Source: Tillus elongatus
Lineage: Eukaryota > Arthropoda > Insecta > Coleoptera > Cleridae
Assembly: GCA_964006375.1 (NCBI GenBank)
Contig: OZ023269.1
Location: 6,642,426-6,706,425 of the forward strand
Length of the DNA: 64,000 nt
Direction of reading: 5' to 3'
A model generated the notes under the pieces. It did no database searches and had not been told where the DNA came from. It worked only from the letters and a program-made list of their open reading frames with translations. This document shows, piece by piece, positions 38,101 through 44,207 of this stretch. Positions within the stretch are counted from its first letter, which is position 1, and every line of letters starts with the position of its first letter. The position numbers and the translations under genes were made by a program.

Positions 38101-41022
38101 TTTTCAGCAACGTACAAGTAATAAAGAATTATTCATCCTCTGATGACGCCAACTTGATTAGTGAAACGATCGTCAGATTCTCCAAGTGTGCCTATCAGTG
38201 CTCATCATAGGTTTCAATCTTCAGTTAATAATAAATTATAATTTACCCAACAATATCACCTCCTCTTATAGCAGAACTGATTATGATGGCGTAGGGTCAT
38301 TGGCCGACTGGACTCATCTTGAGACCTTGGAAGCTGTGAATGATCAGTGACATTCCCTCTGATGGCGTAGGAGTAGCATTGTCATTGGTCGACTGGACTC
38401 CTCTTGAGACTTTGCATGCTGTGATCAATCAATGGCATTTCTTCCAGGCAACCCCGCAATCTGTGATGGATGCTAAGACTCGAGTCTTCACTCGTCGCAG
38501 CAGTCCTCACAAACCTTGGGTTTCTCACAGGCTTCTGGATCAGATTAAATTTAAGAGAAAATATTGGAAGAGGTTACAGTATACCCATGTTGTGCAGGAG
38601 CATCACAGTTTCTCTAATCTGCTAAAAGTCCATGTTAGTAAGGCCAGAACCTCAAGATCCAAAGGATGGCTTGCCTAGGCATCACAGGGGCCATGTCTTC
38701 AACCCCAACAGCCGCCATGGAGCTGTTGCTGGATCTGCCGCCCCCCCGCCCCCCCGCCCCCTCCAACACACACACACACACAAACACACGCGCGCGCTTA
38801 GTTATTATGGGGGAGGCCAGGCTAGGACTATACAGACTAGCCTGCAATGGTAGACTGAAGATCAACCCAAGCTTCAGGGGACACTGCAAAATTCAAGAGA
38901 TCGTGAAGGAGCCCGTGCTTGAAATGAGGTCAGACTTCGCGAGCCCGCGAATGTGCAGGGAAAACAACTTTACAGTGGAAATCCCCGACCGCGAGGCATG
39001 GCGGGAGGAGACGCCGGGCATACCACGGGACGCACTCGTCTGGTGTTTACTCGAAAGGACCGAGGGTAGGTCATAGTATTTCCCTAGGAGCCCATGCAAC
39101 GGGCCGAGATGTACGCCATCCTGCACTGTGTGCGGGAGAACAAGAGGAGGGGCTACACCAACAAGTGGATCCTCTTAGCCACAGACTAAGGCAAGTAGGC
39201 ACTAAGTAGCCCACGGGTAAATTCCTGGCTGGTGAGTGAGTGCCGAGACAAAACGAGCGACCTGACTGGGCAGAATGAGGTGACCCTCATCTGGGTGCCG
39301 GGTCACTCGGGGGTCAAAGGCAATGAAGAAGCTGACAGTCTCGCGAAGAGAGGATCAGCAGAACCATTTATGGGACCAGAACCAGCTCTGGGCGTGTCAA
39401 AGAGCACTGCCAGGGGAGCCATTAAGTCCTAGGTCAGAAACCAACACAAGGTGTACTAGGCGGACTGTCCAGGGCTCAGACATGGGAAGTCAATAATTGA
39501 CGGACCTAGTTCAAAGAGAGCTGTGGAGCTGCTAAATCTTAGCAGACGACAGCTCAGAAACACAACAGGTCTCTTGATGGGACACATGGCCGTCAAGAAA
39601 CACCTGCATAAAATGGGGCGGTTCGAAAGGGACCTCGCATGCAGACTCTGCGGCAAGGGGGAGGAATCAGCCCAGCACATCTTGTGCTAGTGTAAAGCTC
39701 TGGACCGCAAAAGACAACTGATCTACGGTCAGTCTAGACCGGAGACAGAGCAATATAAAACTTCACCCTACCAATCGCTGTGCAGACTAGTTCAAGGTAC
39801 AGTGATTTTGGAATGGGTGGAGTAAGACTAAGGGTATGCACAATCAACCAAAGGTTGCAGTGCTATCGGGGCCGCAAGGCCGCGGAAGAGCCCTGAGGGA
39901 ACCAAAAAAAAAAGGGCCAGGACCTCATGAGTTTTTTTGTAAGTGGGAAAAGTACTACCCACTAAAATAAAAAAATAACACACTGCTACAATACCACAAT
40001 TGTATGGTACTGTGGAAATTGGCAAGAGGTTTTAAATGTATATTTTGTAAGTGACCATTGATAAAAATAATAAAAGCATGAGAGTTGTTTCAAAATAGTA
40101 CATATTTGGTTGTAACATAGATTCAACAAGTACAAAAACAAAGACAGAGAGGCAAAAGTACTTACAACATTCCGTATTTGTTTTTCTTTTTTTCTACCAT
40201 TAAGTCACATATTGAACCAACTTTGAGTGCTCTTAACAAAGATATGTCCTTTCTACGAACATCACTAAATATATCTTCCTCAGAAAAATTTCTGACCACT
40301 TGAATCAATGCGGAAACTGTTTTGTCATCAACATCAGACCCTGCTTCGGAGTTTACATCCTCTATAGCGTCCGTACCATAAAGCTGATTGATACAGGCTT
40401 TATAAACTATATCAAAAGACAATGAGGTACAAGCGAGTAACTTTCTTCCATACATCTCGATGCCACCAGACAAAGTCCCTGAACGGCAAATGTTTTTACC
40501 CTTACACAATATCACAGGTACAGGTACTCTGGTACGAGCTCTAAAATTGAACATGAATATTAGTTACATCAGTAAATTTGACTTATAGAGTTGGTTAATT
40601 TATAAGCAACATTCCTACTCACCTAGCTAGTTTGCTACCTAGCATTTTATCTCTTATATCTTCCGGGTCAAGGCTGTGTAGCGGGCTGCTTTTAGCCGGT
40701 AATTCAGATAACAAAATTGGTATTTGACTAGGATAGCACATGCTAATATCAGAATTGGAATTGTTTATCACAGCAACATTGTAATCACATTTAAATAATT
40801 CGATGCAGGTCTTAAGAACATTTTCTTCCTAGAAAATTTACGAGGTTAGGTAATAGCGAAAAACACGCATTTGAGCAAACTTACATTCACTCCAATGCTA
40901 TCTGAGGAGTAGGTACGCTGTCCAAAATATACCAATAGCTTCTTAATATCTGCTGGCTTAACATCACAGGCAAGGTATCTGAGGAAAATGTTATGTTGTC
41001 GACCATCTTCACCTACCTCCAT
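19997..41022 (-). CDS. MTMR14: MTMR14/EDTP-like phosphoinositide phosphatase, whole gene (8 coding exons)
   Basis: Known role of the family: myotubularin-related 14 (Jumpy; EDTP in Drosophila) removes the 3-phosphate of PI3P and PI(3,5)P2 and limits autophagy. Seen here: eight minus-strand exons, 41022-40885, 40828-40623, 40540-40166, 36840-36558, 31514-31246, 27445-27005, 24006-23953 and 20147-19997, each bounded by AG/GT. Summed coding length is 1917 nt, exactly 639 codons, and every junction phase matches. Residue 344 is the catalytic Cys of the C-x5-R loop (HCISGWDR). Other family blocks are VILCKGKNICRSGTL, KVGSICDLMVEKKK, TSSEKVDKHRRYAEF and IPYPGCEFF. The C-terminal half is Ser/Thr/Ala-rich, then basic, and ends in RSFFNDWARFF. 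Length is close to the roughly 650 residues of vertebrate MTMR14. Introns 3 to 7 are 3 to 5 kb and packed with transposons. The ATG at 41022 follows an in-frame upstream stop if the leader is unspliced. Identity is strong; the exon 5 to 6 join rests on phase. Confidence 0.93.
20535..22925 (-). mobile_element. LINE-A copy 4 (longest extent)
   Basis: Minus strand from a poly(T)/TTTCAACAAC 3' end to beyond the endonuclease. C-terminus near 20590-20780 (TSKLWNSLTAHVFP); ISVDRNLNWHQHV near 21220; palm remnants near 21560; KASGLKEIPA near 22080; EEP part 22127-22501 with YGGVCAYVHSNLPCTRLP and VINLGDFNVHNKEW; EEP start NSIHHFLQANRPQLLFLTET near 22560. The stretch 22650-22925 is its 5' region. A deletion removes the YADD region at about 21425-21440 and another follows at 21515. 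LINE-B tail inserted at 20995. Confidence 0.88.
20995..21045 (+). mobile_element. LINE-B tail-only insertion in LINE-A copy 4
   Basis: 51 bp with GTGCTATCGGGCGGCAAGGA, CGGACGAGCCCTGAGGG and an A-tail. Flanks GTGTAGAAGCG (20984-20994) and GTGTTGGAGCG (21046-21056) are an 11 bp duplication with two mismatches. Confidence 0.85.
22926..23156. other. Unassigned spacer in MTMR14 intron 7
   Basis: No recognised feature. Confidence 0.35.
23157..23234 (+). mobile_element. LINE-B tail-only insertion
   Basis: ATGCACAATCAACCAAAGG through GCGGACGAGCCCTGAGG and an A-tail. Short flanking similarity GTATGACA/GCATGACA suggests an 8 bp target duplication with one mismatch. Confidence 0.85.
23235..23952. other. 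Intronic sequence, nothing recognised
   Basis: AT-rich. Includes a short Cys-containing frame near 23270-23400 with no convincing homology. The MTMR14 micro-exon begins right after. Confidence 0.4.
23953..24006 (-). CDS. MTMR14: MTMR14 coding exon 7 (micro-exon)
   Basis: 54 nt from TTTTTTCAG to GTAAGT. Joined in phase it reads F-HQTAESELEAPEAAFAKQ, linking exon 6 to the terminal exon. It is supported by two good splice sites, an open frame and phase agreement on both sides; it has no homology of its own. Confidence 0.7.
24227..25795 (+). mobile_element. LINE-C copy 1 (jockey clade), endonuclease and partial RT
   Basis: Frame 24280-25173 is a nearly full EEP domain: [81 protein letters not shown] and SSDHNPVIL. 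The Asn, Glu, Asp-Asn and Ser-Asp-His catalytic motifs are present. The frame stops at TAA (25171). RT resumes at 25276-25791 with [19 protein letters not shown] and HNYRPISL, then is truncated. Homologous to LINE-C copy 2 from CACTTCCGCCATCCCGCTAA onward. Confidence 0.9.
25836..26134 (+). repeat. Possible solo LTR
   Basis: About 300 bp beginning TGTAGTAG and ending AGTGCAACA, with a TATAATATA motif at about 25910 and AATAAA at 26090. The TG...CA ends and internal TATA/poly(A) order fit an LTR. No target duplication was found, so this is tentative. Confidence 0.25.
26135..27004. other. MTMR14 intron 6 remainder, unassigned
   Basis: Contains a GTAAGGCTAGATGCATTCTC block near 26440 that is echoed at 32405 (GTAAGGCAAGATGCATTTGG), so an unnamed dispersed repeat is present. 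Nothing else recognised. Confidence 0.35.
27005..27445 (-). CDS. MTMR14: MTMR14 coding exon 6, low-complexity C-terminal region
   Basis: 441 nt from TTTTAG to GTAAGT, in phase with exons 5 and 7. It encodes a Ser/Thr/Ala/Gly-rich segment with four near-perfect 8-residue repeats (unit ASSSTGGT) from 24 bp DNA repeats at about 27317-27412. A basic patch (AHKRHSP, AHKRRHQ) and an acidic tail follow. Family C-termini are poorly conserved and Ser-rich, so this exon is assigned by phase, strand and position rather than homology. Confidence 0.75.
27317..27412 (-). repeat. 24 bp coding minisatellite in MTMR14 exon 6
   Basis: Four tandem units of CCAGTAGATGAGCTTGCAGT plus GCCG (plus strand), with one to three differences. 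They encode repeated ASSSTGGT. In frame, so copy-number change would not shift the frame. Confidence 0.9.
27521..27870 (+). mobile_element. tRNA-derived SINE copy 2
   Basis: CCTCAGTGGTTCAGTGGTAA head, GGGTTCGATCCCAGGG B box, the GGGGGCGTAAAGCCGTCGGT body and a GGCCGACGGTAAAGAAAT end. Flanks ACAAAAATAC and AACAAATAC are a probable imperfect target duplication. In MTMR14 intron 5. Confidence 0.9.
27871..28371. other. Unassigned MTMR14 intron 5 sequence
   Basis: AT-rich, no recognised repeat or exon. Confidence 0.35.
28372..29531 (+). mobile_element. LINE-B copy 2, internally deleted
   Basis: Plus strand. RT C-terminus MAHWLYTRVVRPSLTYTALV, VWWPKVTQSSAKQKLGKIQR, then a deletion joins CAAAGGATGG to the segment before RNase H. 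The RNase H half is open at 28556-29053: ATDSQAALKALSS, WLPGHSGVKGNEEADILAK. TAG at 29051 interrupts it. The C-terminal frame 29072-29446 has LLTGHMAVKKHLHKMGRF and CRLCGEGEEPAQHILCECKA (a Cys/His zinc-binding motif). The tail GTGCTATCGGGGCGGCAAGG is followed by poly(A). Confidence 0.9.
29607..30641 (-). mobile_element. LINE-A copy 5, linker and RT start with deletion
   Basis: Minus strand. The EEP-RT linker (QKPWFSKACDKARLEKVKGH, NDARNYYVRILSDAKNSF) and RT start (SSLNTRKATGFVEIPAIVLK, YNRGIFPSNWKTA) are intact. A deletion then joins NWKTAW to the IPLNCIQLMQE region, removing the RT core. It ends at the family's ILSLSL-like region near 29607. In MTMR14 intron 5. Confidence 0.88.
30645..31171 (-). 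mobile_element. hAT-type element copy 2, truncated
   Basis: Reverse orientation to the 14695-15534 copy. It ends TTCGCACACTTCTA (one mismatch to the TIR), with the same TTCGAA-rich subterminal zone and the matching CACCGCCATCATAATGTTG interior. About 310 bp of the other end are missing at the LINE-A junction. Confidence 0.85.
31246..31514 (-). CDS. MTMR14: MTMR14 coding exon 5 with catalytic P-loop
   Basis: 269 nt from TTTTAG to a GTATGA donor. It holds the phosphatase loop HCISGWDRTPLF (Cys344, Arg350 of the model), then LLRMLLWADGLIHKKL, LTLGYDWFCFGHHL and the FFCFYMLEF stretch, all typical of MTMR14. The catalytic Cys and Arg and the loop residues are present, so the enzyme should be active. 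It leaves two bases (AA) that the first base of exon 6 completes to Lys. Confidence 0.95.
31591..32384. mobile_element. TIR element with TA duplication, 794 bp
   Basis: Begins CAGGGCTTTCATTAATTCCC then GAACCCCATGTGACC; ends GGTCACGTGCGGTTCGGGAA then TTCATGAAAGCCCCG. The inverted ends match over about 36 bp with six mismatches. TA flanks both sides. No transposase remnant. It lies in MTMR14 intron 4, 77 bp upstream of exon 5. Confidence 0.8.
32385..32800. other. Unassigned intron 4 sequence
   Basis: Holds the GTAAGGCAAGATGCATTTGG block shared with 26440. The rest is unrecognised. Confidence 0.35.
32803..33835 (+). mobile_element. LINE-D copy 2, RT core
   Basis: Plus strand. SNYRPIAILYNFAKIFEAVL, a frameshift, then QHGFMEGRSTLTNL, IYTDFSKAFDRVDHSTLLYK, one TGA at 33122, FTADSGVPQGSDLGPLLFLL, the catalytic LLFADDLKLY, LELNVSKCKVMTY and IRSRLEYCSLVFD. 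The palm motifs are intact. One stop and one frameshift separate this from an open RT. Compare the same SYRPIAILCNFAKIFE block in LINE-D copy 1. Confidence 0.9.
33836..34215. other. Probable LINE 3' sequence, unassigned
   Basis: Follows the RT frame of LINE-D copy 2. AT-rich with no clear tail or target duplication. Confidence 0.3.
34216..35535 (+). mobile_element. LINE-D-like remnant with triplicated RT segment
   Basis: Plus strand. KLKDKLTTGPGLIPCFLVRN, FPDVWKIANVIPILKK, IYMDLVNAFDRIDHVVLLNK, then three tandem copies of the GVPQGSNLGPLLFLLFINEL segment. It ends LNLSKCRMVSYS near 35530. Multiple frameshifts; dead. Confidence 0.85.
34915..35481 (+). repeat. 190 bp tandem triplication inside LINE remnant
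   Basis: Three direct copies starting at 34915, 35103 and 35293, each opening CAACTT(C/T)AGGTGTCCCTC. They differ at only a few positions (a one-base indel in AGCTTTGTTT, T/C and G/A changes). The unit spans the RT motif GVPQGSNLGPLLFLLFINEL. Confidence 0.95.
35666..35997. mobile_element. Possible MITE
   Basis: Starts TACAGGGATGTTCAAAA and ends GTGGGCCACACTGTATATA. The outer ends are inverted over TACAG and pair poorly beyond. About 330 bp, no coding remnant. Confidence 0.35.
35998..36557. other. MTMR14 intron 4 start, unassigned
   Basis: No recognised repeat. Contains a run GGAGGTGAGAGAAGGAAGATG near 36003 with no coding support. Confidence 0.35.
36558..36840 (-). CDS. MTMR14: MTMR14 coding exon 4
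   Basis: 283 nt from TTTCAG to GTAAGT. It opens with the conserved TSSEKVDKHRRYAEFNLIAI and IPYPGCEFF segments and ends LLKYFE in phase 0. An acidic Asn/Asp stretch (DWSDDENTAESN) replaces part of the vertebrate linker. The ATG at the start of the exon is internal; one leading T completes the preceding codon. Confidence 0.95.
37110..37690 (+). mobile_element. LINE-E fragment, EEP-RT linker and RT start
   Basis: Plus-strand frames with shifts: PSWFTTGLRHLTILKKNGHA, then RNPKSFWRFINEKR, KEIANLFGSIFSSVNTTNT and SDGVPDIVLKRPC. The W-F-x...LIxxKxxxHxxY...NPKxFWxFxxxKR...IAxxFxxxFxSV chain is typical for CR1/Jockey-type LINEs. Confidence 0.7.
37691..38640 (+). mobile_element. LINE-E fragment, endonuclease C-terminal half and linker
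   Basis: Frame 37674-38210: VLASIYKPPDSSFLADVELF, SVIVGDFNLLNIQL, LQLVTDVTRFHVTQNPSMLD and LVLTTDE, the CR1-type EEP. The SDH box is replaced by STDYT. The linker 38340-38640 has KPWVSHRLLDQIKFKRKYWK. Since linker precedes EEP here (37110-37690), the two halves come from different insertions. A tandem duplication lies at 38285-38436. Confidence 0.75.
38285..38436 (+). repeat. About 75 bp tandem duplication in LINE-E
   Basis: GATGGCGTAGGGTCATTGGC... at 38285 is repeated as GATGGCGTAGGAGTAGCATT... at 38361, followed by the shared CGACTGGACTC(A/C)TCTTGAGAC and GCTGTGA(A/T) segments. Confidence 0.75.
38652..39911 (+). mobile_element. LINE-B copy 3
   Basis: Plus strand. IQRMACLGITGAMSSTPTAA, MGEARLGLYRLACNGRL, a (CA)n/(CG)n expansion at 38768-38796, PGIPRDALVW, then RNase H with the first Asp region deleted. 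WVPGHSGVKGNEEADSLAKR at 39290 is intact. Stops at 39188 and 39430. Tail GTGCTATCGGGGCCGCAAGG and poly(A). Confidence 0.88.
40166..40540 (-). CDS. MTMR14: MTMR14 coding exon 3
   Basis: 375 nt from TTTTAG to GTAAGT. It carries the diagnostic VPVPVILCKGKNICRSGTL block, the DIxLLRALKVGSICDLMVEKKK block and ends in KYGM. An acidic linker (DAIEDVNSEAGSDVDD) lies between. The 82 bp intron to exon 2 is short and free of transposons. Confidence 0.93.
40623..40828 (-). CDS. MTMR14: MTMR14 coding exon 2
   Basis: 206 nt from acceptor TTCTAG to donor GTGAGT. It begins in phase 0 and leaves two bases (AG) to be completed by exon 3. The peptide CIELFKCDYNVAVINN, followed by a YPSQIPILLSELP block, matches the N-terminal region of MTMR14 (Leu-Phe-x-Arg-Asp-Tyr pattern). 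The intron to exon 1 is only 56 bp. Confidence 0.85.
40885..41022 (-). CDS. MTMR14: MTMR14 coding exon 1
   Basis: Codes for residues 1-46, from MEVGEDGRQHN to SDSIGVN, and ends in phase 0 before a GTAAGT donor. A possible acceptor (TTGCAG) lies just upstream at 41037-41040, so the ATG exon may begin at 41036 and be joined to an upstream untranslated exon. This N-terminus is the least conserved part of the family, so its identity comes from linkage to exon 2. Confidence 0.75.
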
Positions 41023-41202
41023 TTTCCAAGTCTTAACTGCAATTTAATTTAAACGATTTATAAACAAGTTATGTACAAAATGTAAACTATTTAATTTTAA
41101 GTAAATAAACAGATATCTTAACTGGAATAAACTCTTAAAATAATAATTTAAAGACTTGCTTCTAATATGTACTTTTTAAAAATGGAGGTAAATGTAACTC
41201 AC

Positions 41203-41300
41203 ATAATAAACAACACCTACTCTGTTTCAGAACGACAACTGACAACTACAACTACTGTTCTGTTTCTGTTTACCGTTACCGTTAAAAATGTCTGCCGGCC
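41203..41300 (-). promoter_or_regulatory. Probable MTMR14 untranslated first exon and promoter side
   Basis: On the minus strand a good donor (TTAT|GTGAGT) ends at 41203, and the matching acceptor TTGCAG is at 41037. Upstream is a GC-richer patch around 41285-41330 containing GCCGGCAGGCCGGC and no TATA box. This fits a TATA-less start site. The transcription start is not determined. Confidence 0.4.
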
Positions 41301-41957
41301 TGCCGGCTGCTGGTTAGTGATGTAGCGCCATCCAACATGCGTGAAGAAAACTAACAACTTTTAAACAATTTGGCGGGAAACTTAAATATACATCCCTTCG
41401 TTTACTTCAGAGATGAGTATAATGCAAGATTACGTACTTTTTTAAATAATATTAATTACACAAAATTTTAATTCAACTATTTATTGATGAATTTTTGCAT
41501 AAATCATATAACCACCTCAGAATGCCTCCGTAGAAGTTTATAGTGCCGGGGAATTCAAGCATGTTTCAGAAATACATTTCAGAAGACGGACATCACGCGA
41601 CTTTCTGTTTCCCACAGAAAGACGCCCTCTCGACCAAATAAAAAGCTAGACGAAGGGAAAATCACATCACAATAACCCCCGCAGAGCTACCTAAAAATCT
41701 CCCCCATCCCCGACAAACTACCTTACTTCCTGTCGAGAAATAGCTAAATTGCGTTTTGATTAGCGCAAGAAACTAATGCGATGAACAAGAAACAGAAAGT
41801 AACTTAAAAAAGTGTCAAAAAAATAATAAAGGGGTAACAATGCAAGGAATATTAACGGTCTGTACTCGAATTTTGCGCATGTTAATATATTTGTATCCTA
41901 CATTTAAGGTTGGACCTTTTACTAAGTGAAGATTGGAAGCTGTGATGAGCACTGATA
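41300..41957. other. Intergenic sequence between MTMR14 and SERF, proximal part
   Basis: Includes TAAAAAGCTAGACGAAGGG and CCCCCGCAGAGCTAC near 41640-41690, echoing the 47.2-48.3 kb tandem unit (AAAAAGCTAGAAGGGAAA, CACCCGCAGAAATC). Otherwise unassigned. Confidence 0.4.
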
Positions 41958-42124
41958 AATACACTTGGAGAACCCAAATCACCACAACACATTTTAAAAG
42001 ACCTGACGATCGTTTCACTTACCAAGTTAGCGTCATCACGTTTCATCATCTGATGACGCTAACTTGGTTTCGTCAGGTCTTTTAAAATGTGTTGTGGTGA
42101 TTTGGGTTCTCCAAGTGTACTTAT
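41958..42124. mobile_element. Foldback derived from a LINE 3' end
   Basis: Two arms of about 75-80 bp in inverted orientation (41958-42040; 42050-42124): GAACCCAAATCACCACAACA and its complement, AAAAGACCTGACGA and TCGTCAGGTCTTTT. The same block occurs once at 38128-38220 and 59035-59190 (TGATTTGGGTTCTCCA, CAGTGCTCATCACAG). So an element end was duplicated head to head. Confidence 0.85.
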
Positions 42125-43259
42125 TGGACCTTTTAATTATTTAAACTTCAAATAGAAACTAGGAACATTACTAAATTTGCAGTCTGTCAATATCTAAATG
42201 TAGGTATAGATAATCAATATACTTTTAACTTGCGCGTTTTTGTCTTTCTATGTGGCATGTAAGTTTGTAATTTTGATGTTTGTTTAAGTTAAGATCTTTT
42301 TTCTACTTTTTCATGATTTTATTTTGTATTTGTGCAAAATGTCTGATATAAATTTACACGTCACCATCTTTGTATCTGTATAAGTATACAAACAAAAAAA
42401 TGTATGCTGACCTCGGTAATCCTACAGTTTAGCGCTACCAACCGGCTGAATTCGTGCTAACACGAATATCTATGTTTGAGTTTATGCAGTGTATTACGGG
42501 TATTATTCTGATACTGATTAAACTGCTATTTTAATAGAAGTGAACAAGATATAATGGTTCACTCTTTTATGGCGACTTTATTACTCCCCTTCATATAAAA
42601 AAGAAACATTGACGCAGCAAATGCGGATTATATAAGACATACTGATGCAACAATTGCGGTACAGTAAAGAATAATGTAAGGACTTAATTTAAAAACTAAA
42701 TTAAAAAATCCTATTTGAATTCCGTCTACTTATATAACTAACGAGACAGCACTTTGAGTTCTAGGACCCAAAAAGTTTGTTAAGAGGAGATATTTCAATC
42801 ATTAATAAAATGATATACGTATACAAAATAACTTATAAAGTATTATAAATATGAATACATACAGTTTTAAACACAATTCGAAAAATGGATATAATATGTA
42901 TTATCTGTATTTTCAACTTGCAACCACAGAAGTAGGAAAGCCGTTAAAGATGGAATTTAAGCAGACCACCATCGAGTAAGGGATCGAAAAATTTTATTTC
43001 TGACGTTTAAAGTTTGACTATTCGATCCATCAACTACGTTGCCACTTGGTTTTTGAATCATTCTTTGTAGTGTTGCTACTTGGTTTTTGAATCATTCTTT
43101 GTAGTAGAAATAATAGAGTAACATGTTTCCTCTACAAGAGAAGAAAAAGTAGATCTAATCAAGTGTTGATCTTGTTTGTTGATCTTGTTTGAAAGTACAC
43201 GATGCTGAAATCAGGTATATGACTACTCACACGGTATAAATGTCATCTCTATTTTTTTG
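42125..43259. other. Intergenic, nothing recognised
   Basis: AT-rich. A 34-36 bp direct duplication (CTTGGTTTTTGAATCATTCT...) sits at 43045-43105. No exons found. Confidence 0.4.
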
Positions 43260-43261
43260 GG

Positions 43262-43340
43262 TAGATTCAATGCTTTTTTCTCCCTCAGGGCTCGTCCGCG
43301 GCTTTGCCGCCCCGATAGCACTGCAACCCTTGGCTACTAG
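43262..43340 (-). mobile_element. LINE-B tail-only insertion, minus strand
   Basis: CTCCCTCAGGGCTCGTCCGC, GGCTTTGCCGCCCCGATAGC and ACTGCAACCCTTGGC. Flanks TAGATTCAATGCTT (43262 side and 43347) form a 14 bp direct repeat, a likely target duplication. Confidence 0.88.
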
Positions 43341-43359
43341 ATTCAATGCTTAGTAATAA

Positions 43360-44200
43360 TGTATCGTGCATATTTAAGTGAAATAAAAATTAATATTTGA
43401 AATGAAAATGAAGTCATTGGATTCAAGGCTGCATGGAAAAATAAATCCGAAAAGTGAAATGTTGTCATTTAAACCCCGTTAGATCGGCGTATAGAAACAA
43501 AATCCGGCTAAAAAACTTTGCAATGAACATTAAACGTTAGTTGTTGCCCTTACTTGGTGAAACATTTCATACCAAATACAGACGGATAGACTTTTTGTAA
43601 CTATAATTTGATTTACCTATTCTTACTCATTTTTCTGATTAATGCTTGAAATTTCATTAACAGTTAAGTGCAATATCCTTTCTTGAGGCATTTCTGTTCA
43701 CCTACACATAGTAAATAATTTGAATAATAATAATAAAGGTTTACCTTTTTTTTTCAAATATATGCTTTTACACACTCGTTTCCTCATTCATTTTGGAAGA
43801 GAGTGTACATTTGATTCTGATATTTTTAGTGATAAGCTTTGCCAACCAAGCAAAATAAATTTTATAGTTAAAATTAAATTTTATTTATAAAACATGAGGT
43901 TTATCAACTTACTACGTTATGTATAGAAATCGGTGAGGAATAAATTATTATTTTTAGTTCATTAATAGTTATTTGAAAAAAAAAACGTAATAATCAACAG
44001 TGCAAAGAAAAATTAAGGTTAGGGAAATTTTTTCTGTGCTATTGGTATTTACAAACTTCTAAATTCATTTTCGTGTTTGGCAATTTTGTATTTGGTTGTT
44101 CGACGTTTCTAGAAGAGGCTGCGGCCTTCTGAGGCCTTTAATTTGCAACATTACTAATTTTGAATACAAAAACTTATCTCTCATTAAATCATTTATCATC
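43360..44200. other. SERF upstream region
   Basis: AT-rich to 44080, then GTTCGACGTTTCTAGAAGAG, GCTGCGGCCTTCTGAGGCC just before the SERF ATG. No TATA box obvious. The 5'UTR start is unknown. Confidence 0.35.
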
Positions 44201-44207
44201 ATGACCC
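44201..44207 (+). CDS. SERF2: SERF coding exon 1 (7 nt)
   Basis: ATGACCC followed by a GTAAGT donor. It encodes Met-Thr and the first base of Arg3, the conserved MTRG start of SERF proteins. Very short first coding exons are usual for this family. The preceding 5'UTR is not delimited. Confidence 0.88.

Noticed and set aside
38635..38889. Gly/Arg-rich frame over CCCCCGCCCCC and (CA)n at 38745-38796
   Set aside because: Antisense to LINE-B and driven by simple repeats inside it.
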